From NCBI RefSeq assembly GCF_023822025.1, contig NZ_CP082909.1, positions 1,126,698 through 1,190,697 of the forward strand: a stretch of 64,000 nucleotides of DNA, in the 5' to 3' direction. A program made the translations under genes and the position numbers. Of the stretch, positions 1 through 8,793 are shown one piece after another (positions within the stretch are counted from its first letter, which is position 1; each line of letters begins with the position of its first letter). The stretch comes from Endozoicomonas sp. 4G. Its GTDB lineage: Bacteria > Pseudomonadota > Gammaproteobacteria > Pseudomonadales > Endozoicomonadaceae. The notes beneath the pieces were generated by a model. That model was not told the DNA's origin. It saw nothing but the letters and a program-made list of their open reading frames with translations, and made no database searches.

Positions 1-180
1 TGTGTGGTGTCTGATATTTCGGACTGAGGTCATCGTAAGGTGACTTGACCGCCACACAGAAGTCAGCAGATGGCATAGTAGCTGGCGTATGTCAGTGAAG
101 GCCTGAACGGTACAGAGTGGTGAGTAGTTTCTGTTATTCGATACACTGGACGCAGACAAATCCAGCAAACACTGGAACTC

Positions 181-1506
181 ATGCCAAGTGGTCACGGCGG
201 AACCGGAGGCTGCAAGGCTATGAGAGCTGAGGTCGTGTCGGTATCACAGGATTACGAAAGCCCGGCGGGTGGTACTAGACTGATGGAGCGTATCGCCAAC
301 CCCAATAATTTAACAAGAGCCTTTCAGCGAGTTAAACGCAATAAAGGCGCAGCAGGGATCGACCGTATGACAGTGGAAGGGTTGTACACCCATCTACAAG
401 AACATGGTCATGAACTGCGACAATGTCTTTTGCAGGGAGAATGGCGTCCTGCTCCCGTAAGGCGAGTACTGATTCCCAAACCGGACGGAGGAGAAAGGCA
501 GTTGGGTATACCAATCGCCTTAGACCGAATGGTGCAGCAAGCGATACAGCAAGTATTGCAGGCCGAGTGGGAACTAAGGTTCTCATCTTTCAGTTACGGG
601 TTCAGGCCGAACCGGTCAGCTCATCAGGCGATTAATCAGGCTCAGTCGTATATCCGAGAAGGATATAACTGGGTTGTGGACATTGACCTGTCGAAATTCT
701 TCGATCGGGTTAACCATGATCGACTGATGGCAAAACTGGCAGTTCACACAGATGACAAGGATGTATTACGTTTAATTCGACGATTCCTACAGTCCGGAGT
801 GATGGAGAACGGGCTGGTAAAACCGCAGACGGAAGGAGTGCCTCAGGGAGGGCCGCTCTCACCTGTGTTGTCTAACATCGTACTGGATGAACTCGATAAA
901 GAGTTAGAAAAGCGTGATTTACGATTTGTACGTTACGCTGATGACTGTCGGGTGTTTGTGCGAAGCAAGAAAGCAGGCGAGAGAGTGATGGCAAGTTTGA
1001 CTCGTTACATCGAAAGTAAGCTGAAGCTGAAAGTCAACGTTGCGAAAAGTGCAGTTGACAAGGCATGGAGGCGGGCGTTCCTGGGATACAGCTTTACCAG
1101 AGATGGCAGGAAGAAGCTGGCAGATAAAACCTGCAAGCGGTTCAGGGACAAGGTCAAACAACTAACCCGCAAAGGCGGGCGGTCACTGGAGCAGAGATTG
1201 GAGTCTCTGAATCGCTATTTACGGGGCTGGAAGAACTACTTTCGAGAAGTTGAAACCCGTTCGGAGTTTGAAAACTTTGACTGCTGGATCAGGCGACGAT
1301 TGAGAAGTTTGCTCTGGTATCAATGGAAGAAAAGTCCGAAGCGATATGCGGAGCTAAGAAGGCGAGGAGTCAGTGAAGAGCTGACGAGGCAGACAGTAGG
1401 ATCGAGCAAAGGGTACTGGCGGATAAGCCGGAGTCCTGCGCTGCACTTAGCATTGCCGAATAGTTGGTTCGATGAATTAGGTTTGATTAGATTATTGGCT
1501 GCTTAA
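181..1506 (+). CDS. ltrA: Group II intron reverse transcriptase/maturase
   Basis: Multifunctional intron-encoded protein that helps the intron RNA splice and copies it into DNA during retrohoming. Numbered from 181, the reverse transcriptase fingers and palm start near residue 36 (NPNNLTRAFQRVKRNKGAAG), the catalytic YADD box is at residues 252-255, and a maturase (X) domain with the GIIM-type pattern NRYLRGWKNYFR follows. The end of the protein is basic, and no HNH endonuclease domain is visible, as expected for class C introns. The true start is unclear: ATG at 220 or 283 would also keep every recognised domain. The frame is intact and catalytic residues are present, so the element may be active. 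Confidence 0.93.
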   Translation: MPSGHGGTGGCKAMRAEVVSVSQDYESPAGGTRLMERIANPNNLTRAFQRVKRNKGAAGIDRMTVEGLYTHLQEHGHELRQCLLQGEWRPAPVRRVLIPKPDGGERQLGIPIALDRMVQQAIQQVLQAEWELRFSSFSYGFRPNRSAHQAINQAQSYIREGYNWVVDIDLSKFFDRVNHDRLMAKLAVHTDDKDVLRLIRRFLQSGVMENGLVKPQTEGVPQGGPLSPVLSNIVLDELDKELEKRDLRFVRYADDCRVFVRSKKAGERVMASLTRYIESKLKLKVNVAKSAVDKAWRRAFLGYSFTRDGRKKLADKTCKRFRDKVKQLTRKGGRSLEQRLESLNRYLRGWKNYFREVETRSEFENFDCWIRRRLRSLLWYQWKKSPKRYAELRRRGVSEELTRQTVGSSKGYWRISRSPALHLALPNSWFDELGLIRLLAA

Positions 1507-1516
1507 CTGACCGAAA

Positions 1517-1586
1517 CGCCCAGTACGGACCCGTATGCTGGGTGTTGTGGGAGGAGCGTAGCTGTGAGGCTACGCCCTATCCCGAT
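1517..1586 (+). ncRNA. Group II intron domains V and VI
   Basis: The domain V-like hairpin (1517-1544) pairs CGCCCAG with CTGGGTG and TACG with CGTA, leaving a two-base TG bulge; the CGC at its base matches the catalytic triad position. The domain VI-like hairpin pairs GCGTAGC (1556-1562) with GCTACGC (1569-1575). Domain assignment is by position after the maturase stop and by folding by eye; no covariance model was run. Confidence 0.65.
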
Positions 1587-1720
1587 CTTCCCCAGCAGGT
1601 TAGTATCCCTGATCAACTTGTTAGTGACGATTTTCCTCCCTTCTTCTAAGCTGTTCCCGATTGAACCGTCCGGCTAATTCGTGGTCTCACCTAAAAAACT
1701 GTGGGATAAGGGAGGTGTGT

Positions 1721-2407
1721 ATGAAAGGAATTGTGTCACTTTTAGTATTGGTGGTTACCGGGTTTCTGCTGCTGATTTTTTCATTTCAAGAGGTATCTAC
1801 GCCTCCGAAAGAGCATCAGGAGTCTGAGCAATTACAGGTTGTTATTGACCAGTTGGACTCTGTCAGAAAAGAAACGGTTGCCCGATACCTCGATGGCGAC
1901 TCGGTATTAAACGGGAACAGTTACCAGTCTTATGATCAGGCGCGCAATGCTCGCCTGAACCGGATGACCCATCAGGAGCTACTGGCAGAGCTCAGGCGTC
2001 TGGAAACTGAGCATATCCGCCAGGCTGCCCGTCTTGCTGGTATCCTTCTGCCCGGGCAGGAGGAAGCCAGTGAAACCTGGGGTTTGGAGGACTCCGTCAG
2101 AAAAGGCCCGGGCTGTGCAGGAGCACGATCAGCTTATTCCTCTTATATGTCGTCTTATTATGATGATTTTCTCAGGTATCAGTCAGGGGGTTGTTTTGAT
2201 GATTTTCCTCCTCCTGTACCTTATTTTTTTATGGATCCGACTCATGAGGAATACACCGTTACCATGCCAGCAGCGATTAGCGATGACGAGCCTGAAAGTT
2301 TTAAGGTCTGGGTCAGTCCGGGCAAGATGGAAATGCTTAAGCAAAAACAGAAGCTGGACAAGATGCTGATCGATGATGTGCTGAGAATGACGGGTAGCTT
2401 ACCTTAA
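1721..2407 (+). CDS. Membrane-anchored protein of unknown function
   Basis: A 228-residue protein that I do not recognise. ATG at 1721 is chosen over an upstream alternative at 1661 because a strong GGAGG (1711-1715) sits five bases before it and it gives a clean N-terminal hydrophobic segment (about residues 4-20, rich in Leu/Val/Phe). This may be a signal anchor or an uncleaved signal peptide. The rest is polar and acidic with charged helical stretches, a Tyr/Ser-rich patch (SAYSSYMSSYYDDF) and a Pro-rich patch (PPPVPYFF). It lies just downstream of the intron and ends before a good terminator, so it is probably monocistronic. Function unknown. Confidence 0.7.
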   Translation: MKGIVSLLVLVVTGFLLLIFSFQEVSTPPKEHQESEQLQVVIDQLDSVRKETVARYLDGDSVLNGNSYQSYDQARNARLNRMTHQELLAELRRLETEHIRQAARLAGILLPGQEEASETWGLEDSVRKGPGCAGARSAYSSYMSSYYDDFLRYQSGGCFDDFPPPVPYFFMDPTHEEYTVTMPAAISDDEPESFKVWVSPGKMEMLKQKQKLDKMLIDDVLRMTGSLP

Positions 2408-2471
2408 ATACGACGTTTAATTTCATGAAATTTTCTTTGTAAAGAGCATGTTTTCCTGAACGATCTGTGAC

Positions 2472-2499
2472 ACTCTGGTTATTATTATCAGAGTTTTTC
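2472..2499 (+). terminator. Rho-independent terminator after the 1721 gene
   Basis: ACTCTG (2472-2477) pairs with CAGAGT (2489-2494) and runs directly into a T tract. It separates the membrane-anchored gene from cutC. Confidence 0.75.
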
Positions 2500-2585
2500 T
2501 GCCTGTGTCTTCAGCCACGTTAAGTGGCGGGCCATAACAGGCTTTTAGTGTCGTTTTTGTGCTATGAGCATTCAGGAGTCATACA

Positions 2586-3323
2586 TTGCCAATCCCTGTT
2601 GAGATCTGTGTTAACAGTCTGAACCCAGACTATGTTTATCGTTCTGTTGCAGCCGCCTATGAAGGGGGAGCAGCGCGGATAGAGTTGTGCGGTGATATGT
2701 CCGTGGGAGGCATCACTCCGACGATGACAGCACTGGAGGCTGCCCGTGAGGCTTTCCGGGATCGTCGTGGTTTATTGTGCATGATTCGCCCACGGGGTGG
2801 TTATTTTTCATACGGCAATGAAGAGGTTCTGCTCATGGAGCAGCAAATCTGTGATGCGGCCAGGGCGGGCGCTGACGGTGTCGTTATTGGTACTCTTGCC
2901 CTTCCCGGCAATACCATTAATCGTGATGTCCTGGGTCAATTGGTGGATACCGCCAAGACCCGCAATCTGTCTGTGACCTTTCATCGTGCGCTGGATGCGA
3001 CGCCCAATATGTTTGAAAGTCTCGATGTGCTGATTCAATACGGCGTCGATCGTATCCTCAGCAGTGGTACCACCTGGGGTTCTGCCGATGGAGCCTCCGA
3101 AGGCGTCAGGATGCTTGCGCAGCTGATGTTGAAAGCTGAAAACAAACTGGAGCTGGTGGTCGGTGGCGGGGTTAGTCCGGAGAATATCGGCAAGATCCTC
3201 CAGCAGCTGCCTGTAGAAAATCATGCAACCAGCATTCATGCTTACAGCAGCGTTCTTGAAACAGGAGAGGTATCGGTAGAGAGAGTCCGTTCCCTCTGTT
3301 CAGCGGTAGAATCTTTTCATTAG
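2586..3323 (+). CDS. cutC: Copper homeostasis protein CutC
   Basis: 245-residue CutC-family TIM-barrel protein, close to the usual length of about 248. The family is linked to copper tolerance in E. coli, but its biochemical role is not settled. Recognisable stretches are the N-terminal EICVNSLNP, ARIELCGDMSVGGITPT, MIRPRGGYF, FHRALDATP, ILSSGT and VVGGGVSPENI. The start is a TTG codon at 2586, supported by AGGAG at 2574-2578 with seven-base spacing; no in-frame ATG fits as well. It runs convergently into the ptsG-like gene with only two bases between the stop codons. Confidence 0.95.
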   Translation: MPIPVEICVNSLNPDYVYRSVAAAYEGGAARIELCGDMSVGGITPTMTALEAAREAFRDRRGLLCMIRPRGGYFSYGNEEVLLMEQQICDAARAGADGVVIGTLALPGNTINRDVLGQLVDTAKTRNLSVTFHRALDATPNMFESLDVLIQYGVDRILSSGTTWGSADGASEGVRMLAQLMLKAENKLELVVGGGVSPENIGKILQQLPVENHATSIHAYSSVLETGEVSVERVRSLCSAVESFH

Positions 3324-3325
3324 CT

Positions 3326-4759
3326 TCACATAGCTTTTATGGCTTCTTCCATCTCAGTCCGAATATTGTCGGACTGAGTGCCAAAAATGGCCTGCATATT
3401 CTGACCCACCACTACCACTGCAGTGGCCCCCAGTTGTTTAATGGCTTCCTGGTCAACGTGATCGGGGTTGTTAACGGTGACTCTTAAACGAGTGATGCAG
3501 GCATCCAGATTCTTGATATTTCCTTTACCTCCAAAAGCAAGGATAAGGTTTCTGGCAAGGTTGCTGGATACCACGACTTTGGCCGCCAGTTCCGTTTCAG
3601 TTTCACGGCCGGGGGTTTTCAGGTCCAGCAGCGTGATCATGACCCTGAAGATTCCATAATAGAGAACGGCATACATGAGCCCCAGACCAATAATCCAGGC
3701 CGGTTTGGTAGCAATGCCGTAATAAAGGAGGTAGTCGATCAGGCCGTTGGAAAATGACATGGCCATCTTGATATCAAGGTAATTGGTGATGGCGTAGGCC
3801 AGTCCAGCCAGCAGGGCGTGAATGACATAGAGTATCGGAGCGACAAACAGGAATGAGAATTCTATAGGTTCTGTGATGCCTGTGAGCACCGAAGTGAGAG
3901 CGGCGGAAAGCATAAGGCCAGCCACTTTGTGTTTATTTTCGGGCCTGGCGCAATGCCACATGGCAATGGCGGCAGCAGGCAAGCCAAACATTTTGAAAAG
4001 GTAGCCGCCAGCCAGAAATCCAGCGGTGGGATCGCCAGCAAAGAAGCGTGCGATGTCGCCTGTATAAACCTGACCTGAGGGACCAATAAACTCACCCATC
4101 TCCATATGAAAGGGGACATTCCAGATATGATGCAGGCCAAACGGAATCAGGGCACGCTCAACCACTCCATAGACAAAGCCTGCCATGACCGGGTTTTCTG
4201 TCACTGACCATTGTGAGAAGGTGTCAATAGCCTCTTGTATGGGTGGCCAGATAAAGCTGAGGAGAATACCGAGAAAGATCGACCCGATGGCTGTGACGAT
4301 GGGAACAAAACGCTTGCCTGCAAAGAAGCCCAGATAATCCGGAAGTTTGATCTTGTAGAAGCGATTGAACATCCATGACGCCAGAATGCCCACAATAATC
4401 CCACCAAAAACACCCGTATCAATGGTGTTTACGCCCAGAATGGAACTGGGTTCAACCCCCAGCTCTGTGGCCATGACGCCCATGGTGCCCAGCATGACCA
4501 CGTAGCCGACGGTGGCTGCTAATGAGGAAACACCGTCGTTATCCGTGAGGCCAATGGCCGTACCAATGGCGAAGATAAGAGGCAGGTTTCCAAACACCAT
4601 TCCGCCAGCCTGGGCCATGATGCTGGAGACGATTTCCGGAATAATACTGAAGCCGGCACTGCCTACGCCCAGCAATATACCGGCAACGGGTAAAACCGCC
4701 ACGGGCAACATCAGTGCCCGACCTATCTGCTGAAGTGTGCCGAATGCAGATTTAACCAT
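3326..4759 (-). CDS. ptsG: Glucose-type PTS permease, fused IIC-IIB domains
   Basis: 477-residue inner-membrane sugar permease that phosphorylates its substrate during uptake. The sequence follows E. coli PtsG almost end to end: N-terminal [18 protein letters not shown], the substrate-site region [19 protein letters not shown], a linker after LDLKTPGRE, then the IIB domain. The phosphorylated cysteine is C421 in [10 protein letters not shown], the same number as in E. coli. No IIA domain is fused. It is the last gene of a minus-strand cluster that also encodes a chitobiose-type IIA, a GH4 glycosidase and a deacetylase, so glucose may not be its only or natural substrate. It is 349 bases from chbG and could have its own promoter. 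Confidence 0.93.
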   Translation of the reverse strand: MVKSAFGTLQQIGRALMLPVAVLPVAGILLGVGSAGFSIIPEIVSSIMAQAGGMVFGNLPLIFAIGTAIGLTDNDGVSSLAATVGYVVMLGTMGVMATELGVEPSSILGVNTIDTGVFGGIIVGILASWMFNRFYKIKLPDYLGFFAGKRFVPIVTAIGSIFLGILLSFIWPPIQEAIDTFSQWSVTENPVMAGFVYGVVERALIPFGLHHIWNVPFHMEMGEFIGPSGQVYTGDIARFFAGDPTAGFLAGGYLFKMFGLPAAAIAMWHCARPENKHKVAGLMLSAALTSVLTGITEPIEFSFLFVAPILYVIHALLAGLAYAITNYLDIKMAMSFSNGLIDYLLYYGIATKPAWIIGLGLMYAVLYYGIFRVMITLLDLKTPGRETETELAAKVVVSSNLARNLILAFGGKGNIKNLDACITRLRVTVNNPDHVDQEAIKQLGATAVVVVGQNMQAIFGTQSDNIRTEMEEAIKAM

Positions 4760-5108
4760 TGGAGATACTCCGAAGAGAAGATTTTAGTCTTGGGGTAAAC
4801 GGAAGGTTTGTGAATGTAAGGAAGGATAGACTAAATAGCCCTGAGCGTAAAAGCAGCGGTGTTTGCTGGCATAAAAGCTTTTGCCGCCAGAAGCAGCAAA
4901 AGCCGGGCAGAGTCCCACTCAGCCTTGGAGCCTGACCGAGAATGGCGCCTGTAGCGAGGACGGCAGAAAATTGAGGATAAAAACTCGGTTCTAGCTATTT
5001 GACGAACAAAAGCGGATTTTCAGACCAATTTGCTGTCGCCGTACGACTGCATGGATGCAGGAGCTAGAGCAACGCAGGAGCAGTTGCCGGTAGGGCAGCT
5101 ATTCTCGG
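4760..5108. other. Intergenic region with palindromic repeat element
   Basis: The gap between the chbG-like and ptsG-like genes contains no credible gene. It holds a 17-bp perfect inverted repeat whose arms are GGAGCCTGACCGAGAAT (4927-4943) and its complement at 5101-5117, the second arm overlapping the end of chbG. Inside is a small perfect hairpin CTGCATGGATGCAG (5047-5060). The layout resembles a non-coding palindromic repeat or MITE-like element rather than a terminator, since no T tract follows either arm. Confidence 0.5.
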
Positions 5109-5117
5109 TCAGGCTCC
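4927..5117. repeat. Inverted-repeat-bounded element (MITE/REP-like)
   Basis: About 190 bp bounded by perfect 17-bp inverted repeats (4927-4943 and 5101-5117) with an internal hairpin at 5047-5060. No target duplication was recognised at the edges, so mobility is not shown. Confidence 0.45.
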
Positions 5118-5873
5118 CAGGGACTGTTGAGTAACGAAATCGTAAGCAGTCAGTTCGACGCCACGCTCGGTCAGCGCTTGTTTTAGTGATTCAGAGTTAA
5201 GAATTTCTGTTTCCCTGACACGCTCAATGCAGTATGAACTCATCCGGTTCAGGGCAGGGTCGATGAAGGCTGGATGACACATAAGTTCCAGAATGCAGTT
5301 CTGGCCTCGTTCGGCGATTTCTTGGTCGACGATCTCAAGCAGCATTGCTTCACTGACATCACCGTAAAACGCATCGCTGAAACGGTATTTGAACTTACCC
5401 ACCTTGGAAATTTCTCTGGAGTCCACCGTTCGAAACGGGATGCCGAGTTCTGCGGCGATTTTTTTTACCACAGGATAGGCCCCTGGGTGGCCGTAACAAT
5501 GGTGATGGCCGTCGAGGTGAGTTGGTTTTAAACCCTGGGAGAGGAAGCGACCGATCTGGGCACGGAACTCTCTTTCCACTTCTTCAGGGCAGATATTTTC
5601 ATTGCCATAAAAATCAGTCTGGGAGTGAAACCGGCCAGTTTCATCGGTCAGTGTTTTCAGGTTATCACACAGGGATTGACCGGCTGTGAGACGAAGATGA
5701 ACACCAATTTTCAGACCTGGGTTCGCCCTGGCCAGTTCAACGGCATGGGCTTCTCCCGGCATCCCTACCATCATGGTGGTAGAGCGAACGATACCTTTTT
5801 GATAGGCATCGATGATGCCATAGTTGACCCCGTCGCACAGGCCGAAGTCGTCGGCGTTGGCAATCAGTTTCAT
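5109..5873 (-). CDS. chbG: ChbG/YdjC-family carbohydrate deacetylase
   Basis: 254-residue metal-dependent deacetylase of the YdjC family. The E. coli homologue removes one acetyl group from chitobiose 6-phosphate so that the GH4 enzyme can cleave it. Visible family marks are NADDFG at residues 6-11 with the metal/catalytic aspartates, GVHLRLTAGQ, the histidine-rich HLDGHHHCYGHP, and ELMCHPAF near the C-terminus. It sits between the GH4 gene and the ptsG-like gene on the same strand, which supports a pathway for acetylated amino-sugar disaccharides. Length and motifs are complete. Confidence 0.9.
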   Translation of the reverse strand: MKLIANADDFGLCDGVNYGIIDAYQKGIVRSTTMMVGMPGEAHAVELARANPGLKIGVHLRLTAGQSLCDNLKTLTDETGRFHSQTDFYGNENICPEEVEREFRAQIGRFLSQGLKPTHLDGHHHCYGHPGAYPVVKKIAAELGIPFRTVDSREISKVGKFKYRFSDAFYGDVSEAMLLEIVDQEIAERGQNCILELMCHPAFIDPALNRMSSYCIERVRETEILNSESLKQALTERGVELTAYDFVTQQSLGA

Positions 5874-5924
5874 GAATTCTCTCGTAAAAGCAGCGGGTGA
5901 AAATAGTTGGTAAAAACACTGTTA

Positions 5925-5950
5925 ACTTCCCGGTAAGTGTACCGGGAAGT
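5925..5950 (-). promoter_or_regulatory. Intercistronic hairpin between GH4 and deacetylase genes
   Basis: A perfect 11-bp stem (ACTTCCCGGTA / TACCGGGAAGT) with a four-base loop lies between the two genes. A run of T follows only about ten bases later on the minus strand, so it may be an RNA-stabilising or weak attenuating hairpin rather than a full terminator. Confidence 0.5.
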
Positions 5951-5971
5951 GTGCCACTTTGTCGCTCTGAA

Positions 5972-7285
5972 TTATTTTTTCAGGTCAAACTGTGGCAGGT
6001 AGTCAGCATTCTGTTCCAGAATGTCGTCCAGAATAGACTTGGCAATTCTGGCGCTGGGGATTAGCGGGTTAGCCGTCAACGCTTGCAGTGCTTTGCGGTA
6101 GTCGCCATGAACAGCGGCCTCAACCGCCAGAGATTCATAGGACTTCACTGCGCGAGCAAGACCAATCTGGTTTTCAGCCAGTTCGCCCATGGCTATTGGA
6201 TGGGCACCGCCGCTGTCAATCACAGAGCTGATCTCAACAACACAGTCGTCAGGCATATTGCTGATAGCACCGTTGTTCACGGTGTTGACCACATTGATCA
6301 TGCCAGTGTCGTTGTACAGGGAGTCAACCAGATTCAGGGATACGTCTGAGTAGTAGGCGCCACCGCGTTTTTCCAGTTGAGGTGGTTTGATGTCCAAGTC
6401 AGGATCACGGTAAAGCTCGAAGAGTTCTTCTTCCGTCTTCATGACCTGTTCGGCGCGGGTGCCTTCAGACTTGGCCGCTTCCAGCTCTTCTGCCAGCATT
6501 TCATCCTGCATGTAGAAGTAACGGTGGTAAGGGCAGGGGATTACGCCCAGCCCGCGGAGGAAGTCGGGATCCCAGGGCGACTCGTGGATATTGTTCATAT
6601 TCATGTGAGCGCCGTCGCACAGTTTTTCAATCATATCACCGGTAATAACTTTGCCATCAAGGCGGATATCACTCATCCAAACCAGGTGATTGAGACCGGC
6701 AAACGTGGTCTTGATACGATCAAAATCGACATTGAACGCTTTGGCAACATCATGGTGCATGTGAATGGGCACATTACACAGACCCAGAGCTTTGACTCTG
6801 GTGTATTTGCTGATGGCCTCGGTCACCATGCCGGCAGGATTAGTGAAGTTAATCAGCCAGGCTTCTGGAGCTAGCTCTTCAATATCACGACAGATGTCGA
6901 GCAGTACAGGAATGGTTCTGAGTGCTTTAGCAAAACCGCCGGGCCCGGTGGTTTCCTGACCTAGAACATTGTACTTGAGGGGAATGCGCTCATCACGGGC
7001 ACGGGCTGCCAGTCCACCGACACGCAGCTGAGTCATGATAAAGTTAGCATCTTTGATCGCTTCACGACGATCCAGTGTGGCTTTGACGGTGATATCAAGG
7101 CCTGCTTTGGCTACCATGCGCTGGGCCAGACTGGTAACGGTCTCCAGTTTCTCGCGACCAGCGTCAATATCCATAAGGTCGATCTGAGTTACAGGCAGGC
7201 GGTCGACTCTTTTGATTACCCCTTCAATCAGTTCCGGAGTATAACTACTACCACCACCAATGACGGCGAGTTTTAGCTTTTTCAT
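5972..7285 (-). CDS. chbF: GH4 6-phospho-beta-glucosidase (ChbF-like)
   Basis: 438-residue NAD- and metal-dependent glycosidase of family GH4, which cleaves 6-phosphorylated beta-disaccharides in the cytoplasm by an oxidation-elimination mechanism. It starts with the Rossmann loop VIGGGSSYTPEL and carries TLDRREA, TQLRVGG, QETTGPGGF, INFTNPAGM, the metal-ligand cysteine in GLCNVPI, GLNHLVW and KRGGAYYSD, all matching ChbF/LicH. ATG at 7285 is preferred to an upstream start at 7315 because GAAGG stands seven bases before it and because the family begins just ahead of the Rossmann motif. Substrate could be chitobiose-6P, deacetylated chitobiose-6P or cellobiose-6P; the neighbouring chbG favours the chitin side. 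Confidence 0.93.
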   Translation of the reverse strand: MKKLKLAVIGGGSSYTPELIEGVIKRVDRLPVTQIDLMDIDAGREKLETVTSLAQRMVAKAGLDITVKATLDRREAIKDANFIMTQLRVGGLAARARDERIPLKYNVLGQETTGPGGFAKALRTIPVLLDICRDIEELAPEAWLINFTNPAGMVTEAISKYTRVKALGLCNVPIHMHHDVAKAFNVDFDRIKTTFAGLNHLVWMSDIRLDGKVITGDMIEKLCDGAHMNMNNIHESPWDPDFLRGLGVIPCPYHRYFYMQDEMLAEELEAAKSEGTRAEQVMKTEEELFELYRDPDLDIKPPQLEKRGGAYYSDVSLNLVDSLYNDTGMINVVNTVNNGAISNMPDDCVVEISSVIDSGGAHPIAMGELAENQIGLARAVKSYESLAVEAAVHGDYRKALQALTANPLIPSARIAKSILDDILEQNADYLPQFDLKK

Positions 7286-7316
7286 CGGGATACCTTCACT
7301 TCCAAATGGTGTCATG

Positions 7317-7398
7317 ACCTGCCTGATACCTGTCCTCTTTGAGAGGCTGTGGCAGGTTTCTGGTTGTAAAACGTTTTTGTCTGAATCCGGACAAAAAC
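7317..7398 (-). promoter_or_regulatory. Two RNA hairpins in the lacI-chbF gap
   Basis: The first pairs GTTTTTGTC (7373-7381) with GACAAAAAC (7390-7398), immediately after the regulator stop. The second is a two-tier structure with outer arms ACCTGCC/GGCAGGT (7317-7323, 7351-7357) and an inner stem CCTCT/AGAGG. They could partially terminate or stabilise the polycistronic message before the GH4 gene. Confidence 0.45.
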
Positions 7399-8402
7399 TA
7401 ATTGAGCTTCCTTACCGACTGTCTCAGGCGCAGCTCCCCATCAAAATGAGTGCTTTCCGGCCTGCTGAAACCCTCCTCCCTGAGTTGGCTCATTAACAGT
7501 GTTCCGGCGACGCTGGCCATCTCAGGCATTGGGAAATGCAGGGCTGTGACATGAGGCGTGAGAAATGTACACAGATCCACACTGTCATAACTGATCAGGG
7601 AAACGTCTTCGGGCACACGGATGTTGTTTTCACGAAAGGCGTCCATACAACCTGCCGCCATCTCTTCGCTGCAGGCGTATACGGCGGTAAACGGTTTACC
7701 GGTCGAGAGCAGCTGTCTGACACCTTCGTATCCGGCTTTTCTCGTATAGTTGCCTTCGGTGACCAGATCTTCATCCAGCGTAATATTGTGTCGGCTCAGG
7801 GCATTGGCGTAGCCCTGAAAACGTTCTTTGGCTTTGGGTTTAGTGAGCTTGCCAGCCAGACAGGCAATGCGGGTGTGGCCATTTTTGAGAAGCACTTCTA
7901 CGGCTCTGTCGCTGGCTTTGACGTGATCAAAGGTGATGCAGCGGTCGGCCAGGGCGTCGACATAACGATCCAGAAGTACAAAGGGGGGAGCCGTTTGTGC
8001 AATGGCAATCAGTTCATCATCACTCAGGTAGCGAGCGTGCAATAACAGGCCGTCGACTCGCATATTGATCAGGTGATCAATGGCGGCGCGCTCACTTTCA
8101 GCATGGTACTTACCCTGGGTGACGATCATCACTTTACCGGCAGCGTCTACAACCTGCTGGACTTCGGCCATCAGGTCACCAAAAAAACCACCCCGGAAAG
8201 ATGAGATCATCAAGCCGATGGTATTGGTGGTGTTGCTGGCCAGAGACTGGGCGACCGGGTTTGGGCGATACTTCAGCTCGTCCATGGCGGACTTCACTCG
8301 CAGACGAGTGGCTTCCGTTACCTGCCCGGTGTTGTTCAGTACTCTGGATACCGTCGCCCGGGATACTTTTGCTCGCTCTGCGACGTCTTTTATGGTGGCC
8401 AT
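7398..8402 (-). CDS. LacI-family transcriptional regulator of the disaccharide operon
   Basis: 334-residue repressor. Residues 1-50 form the LacI helix-turn-helix and hinge (IKDVAERAKVSRATVSRVLN, then YRPNPVAQSL), followed by a periplasmic-binding-protein-like effector domain (TIGLMISSF, LLDRYVD, GNYTRKAGYEGVRQLL, SLISYDSVD). It resembles AscG/GalR-type regulators. It is the second gene of the operon, two bases after the IIA gene, so it is probably autoregulated. The likely operators at 8794-8818 are close to the known AscG box TGAAACCGGTTTCA. The effector sugar cannot be read from sequence. Confidence 0.93.
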   Translation of the reverse strand: MATIKDVAERAKVSRATVSRVLNNTGQVTEATRLRVKSAMDELKYRPNPVAQSLASNTTNTIGLMISSFRGGFFGDLMAEVQQVVDAAGKVMIVTQGKYHAESERAAIDHLINMRVDGLLLHARYLSDDELIAIAQTAPPFVLLDRYVDALADRCITFDHVKASDRAVEVLLKNGHTRIACLAGKLTKPKAKERFQGYANALSRHNITLDEDLVTEGNYTRKAGYEGVRQLLSTGKPFTAVYACSEEMAAGCMDAFRENNIRVPEDVSLISYDSVDLCTFLTPHVTALHFPMPEMASVAGTLLMSQLREEGFSRPESTHFDGELRLRQSVRKLN

Positions 8403-8404
8403 TG

Positions 8405-8716
8405 TTACTTTTGATCAACTTTTTTGTGAAGCGTAATCAACTCCTGAACCATTTCCTGGGCCAGCATGGAAGTCATCAAGTGATCCTGGGCATGAACCAT
8501 TATCAGGGTCATTGGGTCTTTGCCTTCGCCCTGATCTTGTTCGATCAGTTGTGTCTGGACCCTGTGAGCGCCTTTTGCGGCTTCCTGGGCGTGAGCCATC
8601 ATCTCTTCGGCTCCTTCATAGTCCCCGGCTTTTGCTTTGGACAAGGCTTCGTAAGCACAGCTGCGGGCCTGGCCAGAGTTGATGATGATCTCCATTACGG
8701 CGGACTCTAGATCCAT
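8405..8716 (-). CDS. chbA: PTS lactose/chitobiose-type IIA component
   Basis: 103-residue soluble IIA protein of the Lac/Chb family, a three-helix bundle that passes phosphate from HPr to a IIB domain. The phosphorylated histidine is H75 in VHAQDHLMT, matching ChbA and LacF. ATG at 8716 is preceded by AGGAG. It is the first gene of the operon; the regulator starts two bases after its stop. No chbB or chbC partner lies next to it; the only permease here is the glucose-type IICB at the far end of the cluster. Either these two work together or the matching IIB/IIC are elsewhere. Confidence 0.92.
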   Translation of the reverse strand: MDLESAVMEIIINSGQARSCAYEALSKAKAGDYEGAEEMMAHAQEAAKGAHRVQTQLIEQDQGEGKDPMTLIMVHAQDHLMTSMLAQEMVQELITLHKKVDQK

Positions 8717-8793
8717 GGTCTTACTCCTGTCGGGTATGCAAGGTCACAGTAAAAATAGTTACGAAGCTCAGTCTACACTGTGTGTTCGCAGAT

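Larger units (their letters stand above)
1..1586 (+). mobile_element. Group II intron, 3' portion (5' end outside window)
   Basis: A maturase gene is followed by RNA motifs that end a group II intron. A domain V-like hairpin lies at 1517-1544 and a domain VI-like hairpin at 1556-1575, after which the sequence reads CCCTATCCCGAT, like the usual 3' end of bacterial introns. The distal stem of domain V is short, which together with the maturase type suggests class C. The 180 bases before the open frame look structured but are too short for a whole domain I, so the 5' splice site is probably upstream of the window. The exact 3' splice point near 1586 is an estimate. Confidence 0.75.

Noticed and set aside
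2034..2369. 111-codon frame inside the 1721-2407 gene
   Set aside because: Different frame of a gene with a strong ribosome site and signal anchor; no own start signal.
2808..3239. 143-codon frame antisense to cutC
   Set aside because: Shadow of a well supported gene.
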